Shown here in pieces: positions 1 through 5,259 of a stretch of DNA of 7,704 nucleotides; within the stretch, counting starts at the first letter, position 1; each line of letters opens with the position of its first letter. This stretch comes from Thermoplasmata archaeon (lineage in GTDB: Archaea; Thermoplasmatota; Thermoplasmata; RBG-16-68-12; JAGMCJ01), in assembly GCA_023129265.1 (NCBI GenBank), contig JAGMCJ010000179.1, positions 1 through 7,704 on the forward strand, in the 5' to 3' direction. Under the pieces are notes generated by a model. That model made no database searches, was not told the origin of the DNA, and saw nothing but the letters and a program-made list of their open reading frames with translations. A program made the translations under genes and the position numbers.

Positions 1-1635
1 ATCAGTCTGCACGTCAAGGCGACCAAGATTGCGGATCTGAACGTGACCTTGCAGACCTCGAACTTCGGCCTACCCTCTGGGGCAGAGATTGGCTATTTCG
101 CCGCGGCCTCATCGCCCCCATTGGTCACTCACGATTGGATGGACTTCTTCGCCCTCAATCAGATAGACATAGAAGAGAACACGAAATACTGGATAGTCAC
201 GAAATGCTCTGAGGCGACGCCCAACGGCTACTGGTGGTACACGTCGGATGCGGATGCCTACCCTCAGGGAATGATTGCGGAGGACGACACTGGAGAAGGT
301 CAGGTCTGGTCGCTGAACTCCGCGGATGACGAGATGTTCCGAATCTGGGGATCCCCTCTGAGTTCCACGCTGTATTTCGACCTCGTTGTCGACAGGGATG
401 TCGCGGAACCCGGGGATACAGTGACGTACACGATTTTCTTCAACAACACCGGCAATGCGGATTCCGCCAAGGTGTTGATAAACGACAGCCTTCCGGTCGG
501 ACTGGAATATCTGAGCGACACGGCGAGCAATCTTCCGTTCTATTCGGGAGGGTACCGCGACGGAGGGGACCTCCATTACAACTTCACGGACGTGCCGCCT
601 GGCAGTCACTCCTTCGTTCTGAGAGTTGAGGTGAATGGGTCGCTTCCGTTGGGTTCTGAGGTGACCAACTGGGCGTACATGGACTACACGGATTCCATGG
701 GGTTCTACGTTTCAAGCCTCGGTGACGGGGCAATGTGCAGAATCGAGTATCACGAACCGAGCATCATCGTGGAAGCGGTTGCGGACAAGGAAGAGGTCGA
801 AGGCCAGGACATCGTCACATACACGATCTACTTCAACAACACGGGCATTGGAACCGCGAATCATGTCTGGATAAACGACACCATGCCCGGGAACGTGGAG
901 TTCCTCACCTCCAACCCACCACCAGTGCTGATTGACGGTCTGGATATCCGTTTCGCATTCGACAACGTAGCTCCGGGCATGCACAGCCTCACCCTGGCAG
1001 TAGTGATTGAGGACGGACTGCCGGGGGACACGACGTTCGTCAACAGCGTTATCCTCAATTACACGAACTCGCGAGACATCCCGCGGGAAGGGTCCTTCGA
1101 CAGCGTCGTCTCGGTGATGGCCACTGCTGGCTCGGAGGACGGTGAGGAATCGAAGGTGTCTCCCTCCCTCATTTTCTCGATTGTCATCGTCGTTGGTTCG
1201 ATCTCCGCGGGGGCCACATTCGTGATCATGAACAGAAAGAAATCGGTCATAGACGAGGTGTTCTTCCTCCACAGGAGCGGGGAACTGATAAAGCACTATA
1301 CGCGACGGATGAAACCTGACGTGGACAGCGACATCCTCAGCGGGATGCTCGTAGCGGTCCAGGACTTCGTCAGCGACACTTTCAAGTTCAGGAAGGGAGA
1401 GCTGAACCAGCTCAAGTTCGGAGAGTACCACATCGCGATCATCCGCTGCAAGAACGCCATCCTGGCGGCAGTGACAGAGGGACCAGAGCCCAAGAAGCTG
1501 GAATCCCAGCTACGGGATGTCTGCAAGGAGATAGAGATCAAGCTCGGGCACAAGCTTGAGGGATGGTCTGGAATGCCAGATGAAATGGATGATGCGGATG
1601 AGATCATCAAGAAGTTAATCATAGATAGATACTGA
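1..1635 (+). CDS. DUF11-repeat surface protein with membrane anchor and cytoplasmic sensor-like domain (5' end missing)
   Basis: The reading frame is open from base 1, so the N-terminus lies outside the window; the GTG at 43 is merely the first possible start inside it. From the N-terminal side the protein shows a region of about 120 residues rich in aromatic and acidic residues, with YWIV and GYWWY, resembling jelly-roll domains of archaeal and bacterial surface proteins. Two DUF11-type repeats follow (about 370-690 and 760-1080), each with VTYTI.FNNTG and a later IND motif. One hydrophobic helix (1165-1230) precedes NRKK. The last 130 residues (about 1246-1632) form a charged cytoplasmic domain beginning VIDEVFFLHRSGELIKHY. 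The positive-inside rule puts the repeats outside the cell and the last domain inside. That domain recurs in the next gene. Its VFFLHRSG opening followed by an alpha/beta pattern recalls roadblock/longin-like folds, which is inference. The role may be adhesion or surface sensing with internal signalling; no enzyme motif is visible. Confidence 0.85.
   Translation: MSLHVKATKIADLNVTLQTSNFGLPSGAEIGYFAAASSPPLVTHDWMDFFALNQIDIEENTKYWIVTKCSEATPNGYWWYTSDADAYPQGMIAEDDTGEGQVWSLNSADDEMFRIWGSPLSSTLYFDLVVDRDVAEPGDTVTYTIFFNNTGNADSAKVLINDSLPVGLEYLSDTASNLPFYSGGYRDGGDLHYNFTDVPPGSHSFVLRVEVNGSLPLGSEVTNWAYMDYTDSMGFYVSSLGDGAMCRIEYHEPSIIVEAVADKEEVEGQDIVTYTIYFNNTGIGTANHVWINDTMPGNVEFLTSNPPPVLIDGLDIRFAFDNVAPGMHSLTLAVVIEDGLPGDTTFVNSVILNYTNSRDIPREGSFDSVVSVMATAGSEDGEESKVSPSLIFSIVIVVGSISAGATFVIMNRKKSVIDEVFFLHRSGELIKHYTRRMKPDVDSDILSGMLVAVQDFVSDTFKFRKGELNQLKFGEYHIAIIRCKNAILAAVTEGPEPKKLESQLRDVCKEIEIKLGHKLEGWSGMPDEMDDADEIIKKLIIDRY
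370..1080 (+). repeat. Two tandem DUF11-type extracellular repeats within the surface protein
   Basis: The two units start near 370 and 760 and are each roughly 105-110 residues long. Both contain the sequence VTYTI, then an aromatic pair, then FNNTG, then an IND motif about 15 residues further on, and end in a stretch with N and Y before a D/S-rich turn. This is the hallmark of the DUF11 conserved repeat, an immunoglobulin-like beta-sandwich common in archaeal and bacterial surface proteins. The copies have diverged in DNA, although the VTYTI-FNNTG stretch is still clearly related at base level, so this is an old internal duplication. Confidence 0.8.
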
Positions 1636-1641
1636 AGAATT

Positions 1642-1647
1642 GGAGGT
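1642..1647 (+). promoter_or_regulatory. Shine-Dalgarno site of the small membrane-anchored protein
   Basis: GGAGGT lies 7 bases before the ATG at 1655 and 6 bases after the stop of the preceding gene. A GTG at 1651 lies in another frame, so the ribosome binding site supports the ATG at 1655. The 19-base gap contains no TATA box, so the gene is probably co-transcribed with the surface protein. Confidence 0.75.
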
Positions 1648-1654
1648 TATGTGA

Positions 1655-2221
1655 ATGGCGCTATCCGATGAGGCGTTGGGAATCGCCGTGGTGGGCATAT
1701 TCGCGATACAGGGAATGTGGCTCGCCTTCCTGACATTCATGATGTACAGGAGGCGGAAGACCCAGGAAGCGAAGCTCAGGAGATGGATGGAGAAGCCCAC
1801 GATCGTTGATGAGATCTTCCTCCTACACAAGAGCGGACTGCTGATGAAGCACTACACCCGGAGGCTCAAACCTGACCTGGACACGGACATCTTGAGTGCC
1901 ATGCTCGTTGCGGTGCAGGAATTCGTGAAGGACTCCTTCAGAGGGGAGAAAGGGTCACTGGACGAGCTGAAGTTCGGAGAGCTGAGGATCATCATCGCGA
2001 GAGGGAAGCACACCTTGCTGGCGAGCGTCGTCACTGGCGAGCACCCGGAGGACATAGTCCCGCAGCTCAGGATGGCCTTGGAGGACGTCGAGAAGAAGCA
2101 TGGGAGGGTCCTAGAGGATTGGGGCGGCACAGAACAGGAGATCCACGGCGTGGACGATATCATGAAGGACCTCATCAAGGGAGAGTACAGGCTTCAGGCA
2201 TTCGCCGCCGGTGAGATATAG
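1655..2221 (+). CDS. Small membrane-anchored protein with the same cytoplasmic domain as the upstream surface protein
   Basis: This 188-residue protein has a single N-terminal hydrophobic helix (about residues 7-31, rich in A, I, V, F, L and M), then YRRRK and a basic linker, then a domain of about 125 residues opening IVDEIFLLHKSG. The domain aligns along its whole length, without a large gap, with the C-terminus of the preceding protein and is about half identical by eye. Shared segments include KHYTRR, KPD-x-D-x-DILS, MLVAVQ, LKFGE and LE-x-W-x-G. Topology is predicted as a short or absent outside part with the domain in the cytoplasm. The fold resembles roadblock/longin-like modules (inference), which often act as dimerising platforms for small GTPases or motility and signalling proteins. 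It lies 19 bases after the surface protein gene and probably shares its transcript. A heterodimer of the two domains is plausible but untested. Confidence 0.85.
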   Translation: MALSDEALGIAVVGIFAIQGMWLAFLTFMMYRRRKTQEAKLRRWMEKPTIVDEIFLLHKSGLLMKHYTRRLKPDLDTDILSAMLVAVQEFVKDSFRGEKGSLDELKFGELRIIIARGKHTLLASVVTGEHPEDIVPQLRMALEDVEKKHGRVLEDWGGTEQEIHGVDDIMKDLIKGEYRLQAFAAGEI

Positions 2222-2225
2222 ATTC

Positions 2226-2239
2226 TATCGCTTTCGATA
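2226..2239 (+). terminator. Small inverted repeat just after the two-gene membrane unit, weak terminator candidate
   Basis: TATCG, a 4-base loop CTTT, then CGATA form a perfect 5-bp stem starting 5 bases after the stop of the preceding gene. There is no T-run directly after it, so it is a poor classical terminator. A short T stretch occurs later at 2264-2267. The call rests on position and symmetry only. Confidence 0.25.
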
Positions 2240-2251
2240 ATCAGCCGTGAC

Positions 2252-2265
2252 AATCATGCATGATT
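2252..2265. promoter_or_regulatory. Perfect 14-bp palindrome, candidate operator
   Basis: AATCATGCATGATT is its own reverse complement over all 14 bases. It ends 14 bases before the TATA-like box of the following TPR gene, the usual place for an archaeal activator or BRE-adjacent operator site. No regulator is assigned; the two winged-helix proteins encoded further along are only local candidates. Confidence 0.45.
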
Positions 2266-2279
2266 TTCTGACAGACGCC

Positions 2280-2286
2280 TTAATTT
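2280..2286 (+). promoter_or_regulatory. TATA-like box of a probably leaderless promoter for the TPR gene
   Basis: TTAATTT is centred about 27 bases before the ATG at 2310. Archaeal transcription starts about 25 bases after the box centre, which would place the first base of the mRNA at or next to the start codon. No Shine-Dalgarno sequence precedes the ATG, which agrees with a leaderless message. Confidence 0.5.
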
Positions 2287-2309
2287 GCGGCTAGGGCGCT
2301 CTATGGCGC

Positions 2310-2597
2310 ATGGTGACTCAACTCACTGATACAGACATGTACAGGATTCTGCAGGCCTGCGCGGCAAGGCTCAGGAAGGATCCGAACGACGCTGACGCCC
2401 TGTTCTTCATTGGAGCGATCTACGCTAGAATAGGAAAGCTTCGTGCTTCGATGATGTACCTGGAGAGACTGTCGAGCATCGATGAGGACTATCCTGGGAT
2501 ATGGAGGCTCAAGGCGGGCATCTTCAAGAGGTTGGGCAACGAGGACACCTCCACGGCGTGCCTGAGGAGGGAGGATCAGAGCGACTTGCCCATGTAG
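2310..2597 (+). CDS. Small TPR-like protein (family member A)
   Basis: This 95-residue, wholly helical-looking protein has about two tetratricopeptide-like repeats. The first spans roughly residues 28-58 (DADALFFIGAIYARIGK, then a helix ending SIDEDYP) and the second residues 61-85 (GIWRLKAGIFKRLGNE). The G, Y and P positions fit the TPR consensus. No signal peptide or membrane helix is present, so it is likely a cytoplasmic adaptor. It clearly belongs with the two small genes at the right end of the window: all share an RL-x-x-x-x-x-D-x-DA opening and a YP-x-x-WRLKA core. ATG 2310 is chosen because the ATG at 2303 runs into an early stop and because the TATA-like box is correctly spaced. The last 22 bases overlap the end of elp3 on the other strand. 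Its partner is unknown. Confidence 0.75.
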   Translation: MVTQLTDTDMYRILQACAARLRKDPNDADALFFIGAIYARIGKLRASMMYLERLSSIDEDYPGIWRLKAGIFKRLGNEDTSTACLRREDQSDLPM

Positions 2598-4108
2598 TGT
2601 CCAGATCTGGAGAATCCGAGCTTCTCGTAGTACTTCCGCGCGCCCACACCACTCGTCACGTGGAGGCGGTCCGATTCCCACTCATCCCTGGCGATTCTCT
2701 CGCATTCCTCCAGGAGGAGGGCTCCGATCCCCTGGTGTTGCCATCTTCTGCCAGGTCTTTCATCGAAGGGCACGAGCTCTCCCAACACCCTGAGCTCTCT
2801 GAGCCTCGCGACGTCCGCGCAGTTCCTCAGGCGTGCGTAGCCGAAGAGCACTTCCCCTTTCTCGAATGAGAGGAACGCCTCGGGGCGACCCGATGCTTCG
2901 TACTCCGTTCGGAGGAGCTCGGCGTTCTCGACCGAGACGTCCCCGCTCCCTTCGATTCGACCCACTTCCCTGCATCTGATGCAATTGCACTTCTTCCCCT
3001 GCTCCATGAGGAGCTCCTTGGCGAGCTCCCGCAAGTGGCCCTTTCTCGCGCCAGCCTCCGTCAGCGGGATGGGTATGTCCCTCTGAATGCGCTGGATCCT
3101 CACCCAGGGCGGTGTCATGCTCTTGATTCTGGCGATCAGCTCGACAACCGTCTGCGTGTCGTAAGGCTCGAACTCGCCGCGCTTCCACATGGTGTACAGG
3201 CCGGTTCCCCTGACGACCGCTGTCGGATAGACCTTCAGCATGTCCGGCCTGTAGGCGGCGTTCTCGAACACTTCCTTGAACGTCTCCACGTCCTCTTCGG
3301 GGGTCATTCCGGGCAGGCCTGGCATGAGATGATAGCAGACCTTCAGGCCCGCGTCCTTTGCACGCCTGGTGGCCTCCACGACCTCCTTGATTCCGTGTCC
3401 GCGACTCACACCGCGCAGGACCTCCTCGTTGGTCGTCTGGACGCCGAGCTCGACCCGTGTGACTCCGTATGAGAGGGCCCGCTCGACATCGCCATCGAGG
3501 AAGCAGTCAGGTCTCGTCTCTACGGTCAGGCCGATGCACCTGCTCCTCGCGGTCTCGTTCCTTTCCTGCGCCTCTTCCAGGTGCGACGAGTTCTCGCCAT
3601 TGAGCCCATCGAAGCACCCTTTGATGAAATCCTTCTGATATCCCTCATCGAAGGCTGTGAATGTCCCTCCCATGACGATGAGATCGACCTTGTCGGTCGA
3701 GTGGCCCACGTTCCCCAACTGCCGGATCCTGTCCCGCACCTGCCGGAACGGATCGTAGGTGTGGCGGGCGGCTCGGAGGGCGGCTGGCTCCTTGCCCGTG
3801 TATGACTGTGGCGTCCCGCTCTCCACGCCGCCGGGGCAGTACAGGCATTTCCCGTGCGGGCACGGGCTCGGCCTGGTCATGACAGCGACGACGGCAACGC
3901 CCGAGAGCGTTCTCTGAGGCTTCTTGACCAGCAGGTGCCGGAGGTCCTCGACGCTCGTCTCGGGGATCCTGGAGAGGATCTCGGAGTTCCTCGGAAGGCC
4001 CGACACGGGGTACTCCTTGCAGAGAGCGATCTTCGCCCGCTGAAGCTCCTCCCTGGTCTGTATCTCCCCGCTCAGGAGCAGGCCAACCAGCTCGTCGAGT
4101 ATGTCCAC
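2576..4108 (-). CDS. elp3: Elp3: tRNA uridine(34) radical-SAM/acetyltransferase
   Basis: This 510-residue enzyme makes 5-carboxymethyluridine at the wobble U34 of tRNAs from acetyl-CoA and S-adenosylmethionine; in archaea Elp3 works without the other Elongator subunits. The radical-SAM core carries the cluster motif CPHGKCLYCPGG (C83, C88, C91, spacing CX4CX2C), then IVMGGTF near 144-150 and VELGVQTTNEE. A linker cysteine group CNCIRC (C374, C376, C379) matches the Elp3 zinc region. The C-terminal GNAT domain has QHQGIG (457-462) for acetyl-CoA binding, ERIARDE, SGVGARKYY (Y493-Y494) and the family ending GHYMGKSL. Length and domain order are normal for archaeal Elp3. The start is GTG at 4108, supported by a TATA box about 25 bases upstream. 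The gene is convergent with the small TPR gene and downstream of a separate winged-helix operon. Confidence 0.97.
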   Translation of the reverse strand: MDILDELVGLLLSGEIQTREELQRAKIALCKEYPVSGLPRNSEILSRIPETSVEDLRHLLVKKPQRTLSGVAVVAVMTRPSPCPHGKCLYCPGGVESGTPQSYTGKEPAALRAARHTYDPFRQVRDRIRQLGNVGHSTDKVDLIVMGGTFTAFDEGYQKDFIKGCFDGLNGENSSHLEEAQERNETARSRCIGLTVETRPDCFLDGDVERALSYGVTRVELGVQTTNEEVLRGVSRGHGIKEVVEATRRAKDAGLKVCYHLMPGLPGMTPEEDVETFKEVFENAAYRPDMLKVYPTAVVRGTGLYTMWKRGEFEPYDTQTVVELIARIKSMTPPWVRIQRIQRDIPIPLTEAGARKGHLRELAKELLMEQGKKCNCIRCREVGRIEGSGDVSVENAELLRTEYEASGRPEAFLSFEKGEVLFGYARLRNCADVARLRELRVLGELVPFDERPGRRWQHQGIGALLLEECERIARDEWESDRLHVTSGVGARKYYEKLGFSRSGHYMGKSL

Positions 4109-4129
4109 GGATTCACATCGAGGACTCGG

Positions 4130-4136
4130 TATAAAT
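4130..4136 (-). promoter_or_regulatory. elp3: TATA box of leaderless elp3 promoter
   Basis: Read on the minus strand the box is ATTTATA, centred about 25 bases upstream of the GTG start of elp3. No Shine-Dalgarno sequence lies between, so transcription probably begins at or next to the start codon. The box lies in the 42-base gap after the stop of the preceding winged-helix gene, so elp3 can be expressed independently of that operon. Confidence 0.65.
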
Positions 4137-4150
4137 GGACTACGGAGATC

Positions 4151-4459
4151 TTACTGGAACATTATCCCGTCGTAGTCCTCTCCCTCTTTCTTTCCTCCCT
4201 TCCGCTTGAACCTCTTCTTCTGGCTGGCCTTCAACCCCACGAACGCGAAGTCCGAGCGGAGAAGCCTGACGTAGGTCGTGTCGGGAAGCTCCTCCAGCTC
4301 GATTATCCCTCTCATAACGAACTTCTTCAGGACGAGGTCCAACGTGACCTCGGATATCTTGAGCTCCCACTTCAAATCCTTCAAGGTGACCGGATACGCT
4401 TGAAGAAGGATGCGCAGGACTCTCTCCTCGAGCGTGCCCTGCTCAATCTCGATGACCAA
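4151..4459 (-). CDS. Small winged-helix protein with basic C-terminal tail
   Basis: This protein of about 102 residues has an N-terminal winged-helix pattern: a helix LEERVLRILLQAYP, a second helix LKDLKWELKIS, a recognition-like helix TLDLVLKKFVMRG, and a strand pair IIELEELP with TYVRLL. The tail is strongly basic (KASQKKRFKRKGGKK) and could contact DNA or RNA, before an acidic end. The start is taken as TTG at 4459 because GAGGT at 4470-4466 sits 6 bases ahead; that site includes the stop codon of the upstream gene, and no ATG or GTG lies between the stop and the TTG. It is the last gene of the three-gene operon, probably translationally coupled. It may be a transcription factor or RNA-binding protein; its target is unknown. 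Confidence 0.75.
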   Translation of the reverse strand: MVIEIEQGTLEERVLRILLQAYPVTLKDLKWELKISEVTLDLVLKKFVMRGIIELEELPDTTYVRLLRSDFAFVGLKASQKKRFKRKGGKKEGEDYDGIMFQ

Positions 4460-4468
4460 GAACAGACC

Positions 4469-4747
4469 TCATATGTACATGGCATCGGGCTTTGTGGCTT
4501 CCTCCTGCTTCTCCGCGCTCTCGATGACGTCAATCGCCAGTATCATGTGGGTCGGCAAGATTCTTGTGCGGCCCGCCGACTCCTTGTGGGATTCGTCCAG
4601 CTCCAGGCAGATTCCCTCGTCGTGCCCGATTGCGGCGTAGCCTTTGAAGATCCCGTGGGTAACAAGCGGTTTCTCCCGAGTCTCCAAGGACACGACCCTG
4701 TACTTCGAGCCTTTCGTAAGGACAATCGTCTCTTCCTTTTCCTTCAA
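4469..4747 (-). CDS. Conserved-looking small protein, predicted beta-rich, function unknown
   Basis: This is the middle gene of the operon, about 92 residues. It reads as alternating short strands: TIVLTKGSKYRVVSLE, then LVTHGIFKGYAAIG, GICLELDES, RTRILPTHMILAIDVI. The spacing of strands and glycines suggests a small beta-barrel such as an Sm-like or SH3-like fold; this is inference, and I do not recognise the family. The last residues, rich in E, K and Q, look disordered. The start is uncertain. TTG at 4747 is preferred because AGGAGGTGA (4761-4753) ends 5 bases ahead. GTG at 4756 overlaps the stop of the upstream gene in a GTGA arrangement but lies inside the ribosome site. An ATG at 4846 would overlap the upstream gene by nearly 100 bases and is unlikely. 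Translational coupling with the upstream regulator is probable. Confidence 0.7.
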   Translation of the reverse strand: MKEKEETIVLTKGSKYRVVSLETREKPLVTHGIFKGYAAIGHDEGICLELDESHKESAGRTRILPTHMILAIDVIESAEKQEEATKPDAMYI

Positions 4748-4752
4748 CTCTC

Positions 4753-4761
4753 TCACCTCCT
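4753..4761 (-). promoter_or_regulatory. Near-complete Shine-Dalgarno site overlapping a stop codon
   Basis: On the minus strand the site reads AGGAGGTGA, almost the full complement of the archaeal 16S rRNA 3' end. Its last three bases are the TGA stop of the winged-helix regulator. It decides the start of the next gene in favour of TTG at 4747 and implies that ribosomes ending the first gene can restart on the second. Confidence 0.7.
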
Positions 4762-5196
4762 CTCTTTGGCCAGCTTTCCCATGTGTTCCACCGTCATTCT
4801 GTAGTTCTCCATCGCGACAGAGACATGCGCCTCGACGAAGTTCCATGCCTTCTCAAGATTCCCGTACCGGATGCGGTAGCCCTTCCTCTCCTCCTTCCCG
4901 TCCTTGACGGCCATTTCCTCCAGCAGGTCCATGTACTTCAGCTTGTTCAAGTGCCTGTATATCGTGGGTTTCGTCGTCTTCAGCTTCACGGACAGCTGCT
5001 CGGCCGTCCAGCCTTTCTCCGGCCGTTTCAGGAAACAGTCAATGAACAGCCTGTATGGAATGCTCTTCTTGACCGACTTCGAATCGTAGCCCTTCGGAAG
5101 GTATCCTATCTGCCCCAGAAAAAGCGTTGCGACCTCATCGAGCTTCTTCAGCGGCGTCAAAGGTGTGTTGCTGACGACAGAGATCTCAAAAGGCAT
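4753..5196 (-). CDS. Winged-helix (ArsR-like) transcriptional regulator
   Basis: This 147-residue cytoplasmic DNA-binding protein is the first gene of the operon. An N-terminal segment of about 45 residues is followed by a helix SIPYRLFIDCFL and a helix-turn-helix at about residues 63-86 (TAEQLSVKLKTTKPTIYRHL), the TIYRHLNKL part being the likely recognition helix. A wing follows (DLLEEM to GYRIRYG, about 90-111), then a long C-terminal helix rich in aromatic residues and methionine (LEKAWNFVEAHVSVAMENY), probably a dimer interface. No metal-binding cysteine set is seen, so any ligand is unknown. The ATG at 5196 is supported by an AT-rich box 26 bases upstream. Being first in its operon, it may autoregulate. 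Its targets cannot be read from the sequence. Confidence 0.85.
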   Translation of the reverse strand: MPFEISVVSNTPLTPLKKLDEVATLFLGQIGYLPKGYDSKSVKKSIPYRLFIDCFLKRPEKGWTAEQLSVKLKTTKPTIYRHLNKLKYMDLLEEMAVKDGKEERKGYRIRYGNLEKAWNFVEAHVSVAMENYRMTVEHMGKLAKERR

Positions 5197-5259
5197 GCTA
5201 ACAAGTATACGCTTAAACTAATTAACCCTTTTGGACGATATGTTTAGCCAAATACTATA
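5197..5259 (-). promoter_or_regulatory. Intergenic promoter region of the winged-helix operon
   Basis: This 63-base AT-rich gap follows the peptidase stop. The best TATA-like box is TTAATTAG, read on the minus strand at 5225-5218, centred about 25 bases upstream of the ATG at 5196. No Shine-Dalgarno site precedes the start, so the message is probably leaderless. A second AT-rich stretch (TTTAAG, 5216-5211) is too close to the start. No convincing terminator for the peptidase gene is visible, so some read-through into the operon is possible. Confidence 0.5.

Noticed and set aside
712..1431. Minus-strand frame of 239 residues opposite the surface protein.
   Set aside because: The sense strand encodes a DUF11 repeat, a membrane helix and a domain repeated in the next gene, so the antisense frame is a shadow.
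2252..2265. The 14-bp palindrome as an insertion-sequence end or attachment site.
   Set aside because: No transposase, target duplication or second full copy is visible. Its position beside a TATA box fits an operator better.
3854..4804. Long plus-strand frame of 316 residues.
   Set aside because: It runs antisense across the 5' end of elp3, its promoter and two operon genes. The product is low-complexity, leucine- and arginine-rich and shows no domain; it is a mirror of the GC-rich coding strand.
4469..4846. Longer 125-residue version of the middle operon gene starting at ATG 4846.
   Set aside because: It would overlap the upstream regulator by more than 90 bases. The extra N-terminus is low-quality sequence, and a near-perfect Shine-Dalgarno site supports TTG at 4747.
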